Made by a program: the position numbers and the translations under genes. Positions 1 to 12,045 of a stretch of DNA of 64,000 nucleotides are shown piece after piece. The stretch is from contig NOWV01000109.1 of the NCBI GenBank assembly GCA_003344405.1, positions 62,001 to 126,000 of the forward strand, given 5' to 3'. The DNA comes from Trichoplax sp. H2. Lineage: Eukaryota > Placozoa > Uniplacotomia > Trichoplacea. The stretch's first letter is position 1. Each line of letters begins with the position of its first letter. The notes beneath the pieces are model-generated. The model did no database searches and was not told where the DNA came from. It saw nothing but the letters and a program-made list of their open reading frames with translations.

Positions 1-947
1 ATGAAATTACAGGATTTCTTTCAATTAGTGATTATGTTAAACCAATGAACTTACACATATTTTGCAAATATTAATTATGACTGTCAAAACGCAATTGATA
101 ACATATCCTACACTGTTGAAGAGAAACAGATGAATAAAATTAAATTAAAATTTTATAGATAGGAAATTGACGATGTAAGGAAGATTGAATGTAAGTAAGC
201 AAATTTAAGGAATTAAATCGATTTAGGATAAAGCCGATGAATTTGCATTTTCAAGAGATGAAATGTATGAGAATTAAAATAATGATAAAGTGCAGGATAT
301 GAATAAATCGACGATAAAAGCTATCAACATCTGCAGATTTTAGATTTCAAGATCACACTAATTATTGAAAAGACCAATCATGGGCTGTCGTAAGAAATAA
401 AATATTTATGCTAACTACTTAAATCCAAAATAATGAAAATAAGCCAAATAAACGATGAAGGAAATTCAAAATATGTTTACCAATATCAGCAAGATAAATC
501 ACGTGTCTATGACTATGATGCTTCGGAAAGTGCAAGATACTGGTACCCAAAACGGGCACAGGAATGTTATCAACATCCCAATTTTTATACAATATTGGAT
601 TATATGTTTACATACAATAAATTAATTTTGAAATTATAGAATGTATAAAATCATTTGATTACTTATTCAGGATAAAATATTTGTTTGTTTAGATGAATAA
701 TTGCATGAACACATATTAATTTACAAAATAGTAAAATAGTTTGATCAGATTAGTATTAAAAATATTTGATATAAATTCAAATGTAATTTTATTATAATCT
801 AGTGATAATACACAAGAAATGGTTATTTTGTTTTCTATATTTTACAATTCTTAATCTGCTACCGTATATATTTTTGTTTTAGGGTTTCCACTTTAACTTT
901 TATGAGAACACTACGATGAAGTAATGAGTTATAAGATAGTGTTTAAG
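1..947. other. AT-rich segment, no gene recognised
   Basis: This lies downstream of the last exon of gene A. It contains short open stretches, the longest a 68-codon plus-strand frame at 433-639 with no recognisable motif. I see no exon-like splice signals linked to it, and no RNA gene. Confidence 0.5.
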
Positions 948-3900
948 CTAGCAGTTATTTTGATTTTCTTGCGCTTGGTTTGTATTTTCAGCGGATTTTT
1001 TCTTTTGTTTCTCCATATAACGTAGGTAAAGCAATGAGAGTGTCGCCAATATTATTACTGGAAATAGAATCAACCATAGTAAACGTTATTTAGGCGATGT
1101 AAATATTAAAAGAAGAGTATTGGTGACTGTTCCTATATTGCATAAGATTTTTGATCAACCATTGTGAACTATTTAACTATGATCAATAATAACGAAATTA
1201 ATTGAATTCATTTATTGATGCATGTAACCTATCCTGCAGATAAACAAGAGCATTTGCAAGGACCATCCAGTATATATTTTATTATTTATGAAAATCTATT
1301 GCCAAATATTTGTTAATACTGAATATAGACTACAAAGATTCAACAGATTCAACTTTTGCACTGCTTGTTAACGCGTACATCAAATAATTACAAATCTTGA
1401 TTAGATTACTACGGTTGTGCTTTATGTTTATTTAGATTCCTTTTCAATTGTAGATGGATTTGCATATTAAAATCATAAGTGTAGTGTAATCTAAAGGAAT
1501 AAGATAGAAGATTACTATGAAGAAAGATCTATAAGTTTAACTCCGTTATAAATTTTAAGGATCTAAGAAAGATTATTGAACATCAATTTTAAGGGCCTAG
1601 AGAGAATTTTTGACATCCCATCAGATTATTAATGGAAAAGAAAAAGAATCAAGAGAGCATCTCATATCAATTGGGATGGTCTAGAGATTAAGCTTGGAAT
1701 ATCCAAATCAACTGTAGTGATTGAGAGATATACTAATATATGATCTACTCAATAAATTAAGATAATTATTAGTTAGTATTAAAAAAGACAGCTGAGAATC
1801 TTCAAGGCCGATCGTAGAGTCGTAATGAAATCTTTACACTTAATTCTATCCGTCAAATTATGAAAAAGATTCCGGAATGCTTATTTATTATTAAATAAAG
1901 CCTAGATTACTTGCTGTGTTTGTGTATTAAAATCTAACTGGATTATTAATTTTTGTGGAATTTTAACACAGCTAGGTCGAATCCCTTTGCTAATCATATG
2001 ATTTATGTCTCCTACGGGAAACAAGGTGGTAATGTAAACATCGGAAATCTACAATTAAGCCCTTAGTTTTGCAGCTATAGTCAACTACAACCCGCTGTGA
2101 TAATTCTTTCCTTAATTAGAGTACTAAACTATCTACCAGTAGTAGGATAAATAATCATTCATCGCAGTAATTTGTAAATTAAGTCATTATTATCAGCATG
2201 CACCTATCGCTAAATATCTAATGTCAGTATTTCTGTTGATTAGTAAATGCAGCTTTAATTGTGTAAATTGGATATATACACTGAGAAACTGTGATAATAT
2301 TTACTAGTCCCTGTTAGCATAAGTAGAATCGTTTTCTCAACATTCTTCGATAAAATAAATATGAAGGTAATGCTTGGGTAATTTATAGGAGTAAAAGGAG
2401 AATTCTCCACCCTTTCCTTACCCGTAATAATGATATTTGCAAATGATGCACTACGTGCAAGTCAATGATTTACGATTGCAAATTTTTAAATTAATATTAC
2501 TTCTTTTCTAACCCACCTAAGCCTGCTATGCCTCCACAAATCATCAGAATCCAAGCCCAAAATGGAAAACCAAATACGAGTTTATTCCATAGATCTTTAG
2601 ATTGTTCTTTCCTAGTTACTTCTATTGTAGTAGGGATAGTTGCATTTTCTTCATAAACATCATCGGTAGTATAATTCTCCAACTGAACAGAAGTTCGAGT
2701 TTCCAGATAAGTGGTCGCTAGCGTTGTGGTGGGCATTTCCAATATCATTACGGGATTGGTAACTTGTTGGGCACTATAAGCAAAGACCTATCCAAAAGAA
2801 TTAATAAACTTAATATTCTATCCTATGTTGCCCAAAAATAGATACGAGATATGTTACGTAATACTACTGTAACGAAATTTCGTTAAAAATTTAATTTAAA
2901 CTTTTTAAATTTGAGACCAGAAATTCTAAAGTATTAAACTACCTCCTTATCATTTAGTTTAAGCTTCAGCCTTCGCCGGGAAACCAATAAGTTCAATTTA
3001 TTTCCAATTTGGCTAAGATTTCTATTGGTGTTAATTAATTGCATCTATAAAGCAAAATAATGGAAAAATTATTGATGGTTCAGCTTTTAAAATATTATCC
3101 GTTTGCTACAGGGTGAATTTGTATTTAATCCAAATTGTATATATTTGGTAAGAATTGCTTACCACCATGGCAGTACTACTGCGTTGGTTGTCGATTGTCA
3201 TTGATATTACAGCATGAATTTTACTCTAGACGAAGAGCAGAATTATGGCTTAAAAGATGTCTTACTTAAATATGAGCAATCTTTATTAATGATAAAGTAG
3301 AATTTTAACGAGTAGTTTTGCTATTGCGATTTCAAATAATTTTAAAAGACAGACCGAAAAGTTGAGTTGTGATTGAAAGTCTTGAATTAATGCTTTTCTT
3401 CGACCTGGAGTCAAATTATTTTGTATTGCCAGGAAAATAACCTTAATGAAAATATTAACGCAATGTTCTTAGTCTAATAACCTGTATCGGTTGCAAATTT
3501 AGTCATAATGTAAGTTGTCTTACTTCGTATATCACTTGAACAATGGTATCTTCATCGTCTTGTATTCAATTATTATGGTAGAAAAGAAATATTTACCTTA
3601 TTCAAATTGAGATATTGTCCTAATTTCTAGTAGATAATTTCACATACCGACACATTTGTTAAATTGAAAATTGACTCCTGGAGGACAGGCTAGATAACAT
3701 TGATAATTATATAAGTAATAATTTCCATGGCATTGATGGCAAGTCTTCGAGGTTGAGCAAGAGGAGCACATAGGAGGACATACTGTTCATGATGAAACAA
3801 ATTTCGAAAAGCTCATCAATGATTTACACTGCAAACTGGTACTTCTAACTTATCCAATAAACTTATTAGAGCCAATAAGAATGACGATACGATTAAATTA

Positions 3901-6900
3901 AATAAGTAAATATTTCTGACTAGAATATAAAATCAAATGTTGACATCTACGAATGCTGTTTTGTGTTCATAGTATTCTCAACGATAAAAAAATTTATCGG
4001 CGTATTAATAGTTCTTATGCGAGCTATCGCTAATGAAACCTATTAGCAACGAAGCTTAGTAGATATTTACGATCAATCTACTGTAATTGCTTTAGCTCGA
4101 TCTAAACTTACGTATAGGAGCAAGACCATCATTATGGGCGGATAGGATATGTTGGCAAGCTAGTTCAACAGGTGGGCATATTAAATCGTGGCTGAAGCCA
4201 TTGAAGTTTAACTTTTCACCGTTGTAGCTACATACTATTTCTTGATCTACGATTAACAATACCAACAGATATATTTAGGGAGATGAAATTGACGGTTTTG
4301 GACCATTTTAGAATATCAAGCTATTATATTAATGGGAAGATACCGGTATATCATAATCAATAAGATAAGGCAGGACTATTTCTATCAGTATACTACTCCA
4401 AATATTGTCTTTATGATTAATGACATCGTCATATATATTTACGCGTAGATGGCGTATCAATTAGAATGATCCCAATTCTCAATTTTACGTATGAGTAATG
4501 AAAGTACTTAAAATGCGGTAGTTTAGAAGAATGAATTCTTTTAAAGTTATATTATTTCAATTGGCCTCTACTGATATCGACTTACCAGCCAATTGCAACT
4601 TTAATTGCAATCGATTCGATGTTGTATTAACGCCGCAAATTGTCTTAATGCAGATTCCGCCTTCGTAAAGCTTACATGTTTCAGATGCTAAATTACTTAC
4701 GGCACATCTCGAATCAGCACCATAATAGTAATTGCATTCATGAACTAATCATGATAAGTATAAATTCAACATCAATATAAGACTGAATGGTATACGTTCA
4801 AATAGGTTTAGCTTCTGATGTTTGTAGACAGTTTGCTGTCCTACTTACGATTCGTTTCATTATTGGTGCTAAAGCAAACTTTTCCTACAATTGGCATATA
4901 TATTCGACATCCATCTAACCATTTATTTGTTCGACAGGTTGCCTTTAAAAGTAGCCAATAAATTGACTTTAAATGAAATTCTAGTACTTATTAGGGCAAA
5001 GTCGTAGCAAAGACAGATTCGTAGGTATTTTCGGCACTGACAGCAGTTAAATAATTGAAATTGCATCCTTTGGTATTAGCTTGACATGTATAAGGATAAT
5101 CATTCTTATTTGTACATGAACCGAATAAAAAATTACATCCGAGGCCTTAATTAATAGATAATGGAAAAATTTCGTTATTTCAAGATTGTAAAATGGTGTA
5201 TTTATTACTAATCAGAGCTGAAGTCATAGAAGGGAGATGTTGTAATGTACACAAGCATAGCTATTTGATTTGATTGTGTTACGTGGTCGATATTGATGAG
5301 TTTCAATGCAGTACTTTATTACAGTTTAAAACTATAGAGCTACCTTTTCCCCATTCCATTTTATGCTGGCTGAAATTGGAATTATAATTGACTTTATACC
5401 AACCGCTATCTTCCATAGCAGCTAACGTTATTGGACTGACAGTAGTCATCCTAAGATTGAAGATTTTATAAAGCGATTAGATGCAAGTTTAGATACTTTA
5501 CGGCTTTCTAATGGCGCCAAATTATTTTCGACTAAAGATAAACTGGTAAGATTTATTTTTTATGCTAGGTAAATGAATCAACATCGATCTTCTTAATGCT
5601 AGTACAAAAGATCCTAATAAAAAAATTTACTTTCCCAATCCTACGGCAATAGCGGCAGTCATAATTTCACCGTATAAAATTTTCATTTCCCAATGAGATC
5701 TTGCAAGAACAACATTGATTCATTTAATCTATACGTGCTTAATATGTTTAATGATGAAAATTCTAGCAATAACTCCTAATCTATTTTATTTATATAACAT
5801 GCTTGTTACTAATGATTGCAGCTAATTACAGTAAATATGTGTTAGGAAATAGAGTGATAGTAAGGTAGAATTATACGCGTATGTCTTAATGAAGTAACAG
5901 GGTTAAGAGCCCAATAATGCTTAAAATGCTTAATCATGAAATTCTAGCAGTTATCTCTAATTTATTCTATTTATGTAAACACATTTAACTAGACCATCTT
6001 ATTGAATGTTTAAAATAGCGGTCTTACTCAATCGAATTACTAGCACCATTATCCTCCAGTGGTACTCCTTGCAAGCTGTTACAGTTGTAATATTCCCTAG
6101 CAGTTTGGACTACCTAAATGCAGGCATAATTGGGTTATTCCATTTATTACAGCCTAAATAAATATCGATAGTGATCTACGAGATCAAAAGCTCAAAGTTA
6201 ATGTCTACGACGAATTGATTCAAGATATAGGGGTAAATTATATAAATTTTTACAATTTTAACGGTACGGAATGATCTCAGCTACTAATTTAATTCACGTT
6301 TAGAAAAAAGCAATTTGAAGCAGCTTTATTGGAATTAATAACTCAGCATTAGCTTCATAAAATGGGAGAATTTTTATTACAGAATTTGCTTATGGAAAGC
6401 ATAAAGAAAAGAGGAAAATAAAAAGCTGGATATCCAAGTATCAGAGTATTAACAGCTCATGCAATCAGAAATTCTAAAATATTATCGGTGTATTATATGT
6501 TGTTATGCAACTTTGAAGAACCAGTATATCTTTTTGGGTTAACTGGTTCAATTTTACTGTAAATCATTTAATTTACTATACTTAACTATTTCAACTAACC
6601 TTAGGCGATGTAAACATCGTTGTTTTTTTGCCATTAGCAACAAAAGTCCTTGTGGCATTATACTTTGTTCCGTCAGGCCTCCTAAAACTTGATGCATTGA
6701 TTATAAATAGCCAATTTATAAATTTCTTCTATCTGTAGCGAATGGTTCTTGTTTTTGTACTAATTGAATTTGAATATACAACTTGATATATGTAAAAATG
6801 GTGATGCAACTTACTTTTGAAAATGAGTAGCGGAAAAACCCAAACTATGAAAAAGCTCATGAGCCATAATATGCCGATAAGTTTCATAATCATTAATTTG

Positions 6901-8162
6901 ATGAAAAGTCTTGATATATGGAATATTGAAGGTAATAGAAGATATTAAACAATATTCCTTCATCGAAATGTTAACATCTCTAGCCAACTTACGCTAGAAC
7001 AAATATCGATAAATCCAACGATAGGCCTTCCAGTCTCTGAATCTGTAACACATGTCGATGAAACTGCTAGATTCTGCCCATTCTGGCATGCACCTGTTAT
7101 AATTTTTAGCAAAGTAGCACCAATGAGAATTTTGCTATTTAGCTACCCAAGTCAAAGCATCATTTCAAATTATTAGTAACTTGCAATTGTAACTTACCTT
7201 CATTCGTTGCATAACCATAGAGTAAAAACAAATGGAAAATTTCTTAGTTAGCTACCAAAGTCAAAGCATCATTTCAATTATTGATAGCTCTTAATTGGAA
7301 CTTACCTTCATTGGATTCGTAGACAAAGAGCAAAAATAAATGGGACTTTGATTAGTTAGCTATCCAAGTTAAAGTATCACTTCAAATTATTGACAGCTTG
7401 TAATTGGAACTAACCTTCATTGGTTGCATAGACATAGAGTAAAAAATCAGTTTCACCTACGCCACCACCACCGTAATTTTGACAAGTTGTTGTAGTATCT
7501 TGACTACAATAAGTAACCCGATGGAAATGTTGTTGTATAATTTTATCGTAGTTATACCGTGGCCCACAATTGATTGATTTTAAAATTCGACAACGGCCAG
7601 CTACAGAAAAACTACTAGACCATTGCGTAAAACATGCGTCGATTGCAAATTGGCCAGCAACGGGTTGAACGGATAGAGTAGAATTAAAATACTGAATAGT
7701 ATCTGGAAAAAGTTGATCACGTAAAAAGGCTTTAGCTTTTGTTGACAGCTGCATTCGATTATCGACATAATATGGGGTTATCCTTATAGGACGTTGAGTC
7801 TTTCCAGTATTCCGTTGAAAACGAGTTTTACCTTGATGGATAGCTGAAGCATGGATGGAATTGTGTTTTTGAATCTAAATTTTTTAATTATTGTGCATTT
7901 AGAAGGCAATAAAATAGGAATAAATGGATGGATTAAAACTGTATTCGAATAAAAATTAGTGCAGTAGATCTGTTTCACTTTCGTATCCGTAAATGCTAAC
8001 AAAATATCAATCGACAAGAGAAGCAACGAGTATTTCTAATTTTCAACTTACTGAATCATGCAAGCAAGAGGTTCCATCATCTTGACTGGCTATTTTATTA
8101 ACAAGAATGATTAAGAAATAGATGAAGGTGATTTTAGATCGTTGATAGCAAGGCAATAACAT
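948..8162 (-). CDS. Gene A: leishmanolysin-like M8 metallopeptidase, membrane-anchored
   Basis: Zinc metallopeptidase of the leishmanolysin family (M8), predicted to act at the cell surface. Exons rebuilt by hand on the minus strand: 8162-8052, 7874-7415, 7093-6993, 6909-6815, 6681-6600, 6113-6028, 5699-5631, 5450-5344, 5145-5042, 4942-4849, 4744-4586, 4246-4112, 3782-3648, 2787-2517 and 1057-948, about 706 residues. Phases match at every junction except 3648 to 2787, where a short exon (length 2 mod 3) is probably missing; genes C and D have a 32-nt exon there. The order is signal peptide, SCLHD cysteine-switch motif, pro-region, HELFHSLGF near residue 241, SHWE near 314 with Met-turn EIM, GLGCNF Cys-rich region, one furin-like Cys repeat, Thr-rich stalk, and a transmembrane helix split by a phase-1 intron. 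Exon 9 uses a weak donor (GTCAGT). Reading through at 2517 would instead end at 2497. Family assignment is secure; the last two exons are less so. Confidence 0.85.
6815..6909 (-). CDS. Gene A exon 4: zinc-binding active site HELFHSLGF
   Basis: A 95-nt exon, phase 0 to phase 2. It encodes HIMAHELFHSLGFSATHFQ, with two zinc-ligand histidines and the catalytic glutamate. The corresponding exons in B and D are also exactly 95 nt; in E it is 92 nt. Confidence 0.9.
7190..7440 (-). repeat. Three tandem 108-109 bp copies of the exon-2 end and its donor
   Basis: The stretch encoding the last residues of gene A exon 2, its splice donor and about 60 bp of intron is present three times. The exon/donor boundaries fall at 7415, 7306 and 7198. 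The outermost copy (GTTAGT donor) is continuous with the exon. The two inner copies carry stronger GTAAGT donors but follow intron sequence. Confidence 0.75.
7415..7874 (-). CDS. Gene A exon 2: pro-region and N-terminal M8 domain
   Basis: Phase 0 to phase 1, 460 nt. It holds the conserved pattern QRPIRITPYYV, a long helix, CRILKSINCGP and GVGETDFLLYVYA. The last matches the family pattern of a Gly-rich turn followed by TD-hydrophobic-LYV. The donor and 3' end of this exon are repeated twice more just downstream (7190-7440). Confidence 0.8.
8052..8162 (-). CDS. Gene A exon 1: signal peptide and cysteine switch
   Basis: Starts at ATG 8162 and runs 37 codons in phase 0 to a GTAAGT donor. A hydrophobic run (ITFIYFLIILV) makes a signal peptide. 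It is followed by SCLHD, the pro-region cysteine motif that ligates the catalytic zinc in latent leishmanolysins. The equivalent exons of genes B and D end in ECSHH and HCIHD. Confidence 0.8.
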
Positions 8163-9024
8163 GATCAATGTAAGTAGAGATTGCTATTATTTGAAAATGT
8201 TGGACGTATGCCAGCAAAAATCAAGGTTGAAAATCAATAACATCAACCTATTAATTTTTCTCAAAAAATGGATATAATAATGATACAACGGCGGCAATCC
8301 CTAAGCTTGTCTACGAGCTAATAGTAGTTTAAAATGGTCAATGTCCATAAAAATTTCCATGGACAATGACATCCACTATAAAAATTAATGCAATTAAGTG
8401 ATAATTTAACTTAAATAGGATAGAAGACAACGGTATACGCCATAAGCGATCGAGGTATTACTAATTGATTCATCCATGCTAATTACAAACTTATGGTCAG
8501 GTTTAGTCATAACCCTTTACAATAATATTGTATGGACTGAATCTTATTTAATTTAGAGTTGTTAACATATTAAAATTTAATGATAGGCATGATGACCTTA
8601 CATAAGGATAAGAATACTTTTTTCCATAGTTGTTAAATATTGTAGACAATAGTCTACATATGGTGGATAATCGGATAAAGTTAGGCGATAGCCTATAGGA
8701 GAAATGATTCTAATTGAATCGTTACAGCATGATATTAGTCATAACGATAATTGAACTACCTTAACGTTGCTATAACACGTCTAAAGCATGGTCTGTTATG
8801 TCTATTATAGAGAAAAATTAAATATTGAGCTGGATGGATAAGCGAGCGATTTCCTACCCTCTACTTTAAATCAATAAATAATTTAGGCTGTAATTGCTCA
8901 GAATTGATAACTTCTTTAATGTTTGCTGTACCCTAACAGGTGATTTATCAAACAGTTAGTTACAACAGGATACCAGGGGTGGTTGATAATTCCATTTTTT
9001 CAAGCGATTACATCTTGGCAGTTG

Positions 9025-9345
9025 TATTGAATTCCCTTTAGCCATTTCTTCTACTGTAGTTCGATAGACTCGTGTAGACTAATCTTCTTGATTTATACTG
9101 AAAGTAAATAGAAGTTATGAAGGTAAAAAGTGACTTTATCTATAAAGAAATAACAAATTTCTTCAGAGTTACCGTCATTAAAAGATTCAACGTATTCATG
9201 ATAATTGTAGAGGATTATATTGAGTATTACTGAATTCGTTTCAGCTATTTCTATTACTGTAGAGCCATAGGCTTATATATAGATTAATCTACTTGATGTA
9301 TATTCTAAAAGTAAGTTACAGAGGTAAAAAGTATGTAATATATGG
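9025..9345. repeat. Diverged tandem duplication, period about 196 bp
   Basis: Two copies share a block beginning with a GTATT..GAATTC stretch. In both it is followed by ATTTCT.TACTGTAG, then TAGACTAATCT or its diverged form, then GAGGTAAAAAGT or GAAGGTAAAAAGT. The second copy starts about 196 bp after the first. Confidence 0.55.
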
Positions 9346-11534
9346 CTTGTTAATAATAAATTAAAATAATATTGCAACTGTAATTACCAGTATGGAAATC
9401 CTGATCTATTTAATACGATTACAATCAGAAGGATTATCGATTTCAACGCTAATGGTGCGATATTTCCCTTAGCAACTTCTTATGAGGCAATACTATAAAA
9501 TAGACTCTTATTGACAGATTAAAGATTTAGTGTGCATATACCGCAGATACCGAACCATCATGGTAAAAATCATTTCTTTCGTAGTGGAATAATTAGTCTA
9601 TCCCAGGTTATCACACTGCACGAAGATTGTGCTAGTTACAATTTCAACATTTCTACATTAAAATAAGAAATTTTATCTAATGACAATAAATCTAATCCGA
9701 AATGCATATCATCACGTTTATAAGCCAATATAATAATTGTTGTAGCAGTATCGACGGTAGAAGAAATCTATTTCCTATTGCTACTAAGAAAGGTTCTATT
9801 AACTATAAATGTATAGTATTAAATTAAGCAATTTCTGCAACTATCGCGCAGATTATAATTTAGTTTTTATTGTATCTATTCAAAAGTATAAGTTATCGTA
9901 GAAACTAGTAAAAAAAACATCGATAATCATCTGCTGAATCCTGCTGCTATCAGTATAGGCTCTGTTATAAATACTATCATGCTATCAAATCCAGTCTCAA
10001 ACCTCTAGGCCAATAACATGCAAATCACTAGCTGAAATGATTGATTTTGAATATCCATAACGAGATACTGAGCGTCTATTGTTTTCCATACCTTTATTGG
10101 CCTTTTGGATTGGAATTAAAATGTTAGCCAGAGTATAAGTTCTGCAAACTAGTCCATCTTATCGTATTTAAAATTCCTATCTAAAATTTAGTTAAATATG
10201 CATGGTAAATATTTGCGGATTTAGCTATTGTTTTATTGACTGTTCAGATTAAAAAATACGATCACTAATGAAAAAATATTTAGAAATCACAAGTCGTCGA
10301 TAGAACTCGTATCTTTAAAATGGCTGTCAAAGTCTTGCCAATGTCACACTTTAAGCCACGAATAAAATCATGAAATTGATGATTTATTATAGCTATATCT
10401 TTTAGCAATAATCAGATACAACTCAGCGTGTATATAGAATTATTAGTATAGCGTAGGTGGTTGACATCAAATTATGTAGGTATTTGGATGAGGCCAGATA
10501 AAAATAGTTACACGGGTCGAAGAGTATTTTCACTTTTAGAAATACCTTAGCCCATCGTCAAATGATGACAAAAGTGCCTATATTACAGTCAGTTAAATCC
10601 TATATTTTTGGACTGTTGGATATTTTTCGAAATATTCAACGTGTTCTCCATCATGACGTAAGGGGTACGGTCAATGAAGAATCAGCCTTTAATTTAATAA
10701 TCCAAATTGAAAAAAATTATTCGATATAGGTAGTCGCAAAGAATTCTATCTGAAATAAAACGGAATCGAGATGACATAGAAACAGTTCTATTATCCTATA
10801 CTGTAGATATTATTAACATAGACAATTGGACTTCTAAGATTTTTGCTTGATGATCATGAAAGAGTTGATCAAAGATCAAGCGGCAAATACAGACTGCTGC
10901 TACTCAACTTTAAGCTAAGAACTTTAAGATTGTTTATAGGGATGATCGTTATCATTTTAAACTAAGCAAAATTTAGATATACAAGTTGTAAATTCCAGCA
11001 AATGATGCGCTCTAAAGTAACTAAATCTAGCAAAAATTGTAATTTCTAGAATCAAAAATTGCTCTTATATCGAGTAAGCCTATTAATATGCATATTCCTC
11101 AATTACGGAGCATATTTTGTTGACAGAATGAAGTGCTAAATGAGATCTACCAGCCTTCATAATACTGGAATTTAAATTACAAAACATCTGTTAGAATCGT
11201 TAGAGTCTGGTTATTTTGCTGATAAGCTGTTGGTGCAGAAACTGACAAAATTATTTTTATCGGAGTTTTCATCATAGGGATAATATCATCCTCCCGTACG
11301 TTTTAAATTTTACTTGTAAAGTTCAGATGTAAGTTTCAACAAGCAATACTATGCCAATAGGATAAAATTCTACATTATAGTTATAATTTCTCACTGTTGA
11401 AACAAAAACTTGCATCATTTCTGACAAGATTACCCCCACAACTATTAAAACGCCTATTTCTCAAGTTAACTACATCAATTGGATTCATCGAGTGTGCATA
11501 ACTTAGTTGACAGTCTATCAAACACAACGACAAT

Positions 11535-12045
11535 TATTGTCAAGATTGCAAATTTTAGAAATTAATTATCTTTCTATAACTGATAAAGTTAAAGTTAAGA
11601 TAGGTTTATCAAAGGTAGCGTAAAAACTAACATTACAACGTTCTAAGTTAATACAGTTTCTCATCATCAAATTGCATCATATCAGTATTCATCACGTTGT
11701 TCGCAGAACAATTAATATGCTTACCTTATCAACTGCCTAATGCGTTTTTATTGACAACCGTCTTCAATAGCTAAAACGCGACTAATAATTGACAAATTAT
11801 CAAATGTATCTACTATCATTGTCAAGATTACAAATTTATGAATCAAGTAATCCTTCTGTAATAGACTGACTCAGTTAAGGTGAAATTTCAAAAAGTAGCG
11901 TAAACTAATATTACTACATCTTACATTATTACAGTTTCTCATTCTCAAATTGCAATACAACAGTTTTTATCATGTTCTTAGCAGGAGGTTTTAGTACGCT
12001 TATTTTCTGAACTAGAGAACGCGGTTTTATTGACAGCCTTAATGT
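11535..12045. repeat. Diverged tandem duplication, period 283 bp
   Basis: ATTGTCAAGATT followed by CAAATTT occurs at 11535 and again at 11818. Both are followed by the same order of blocks: AGTAGCGTAAA-like, ACAGTTTCTCAT, AAATTGCA, and a TTTTTATTGACA-like end near 11750 and 12030. A more decayed relative may lie near 11.03-11.15 kb. Confidence 0.55.
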
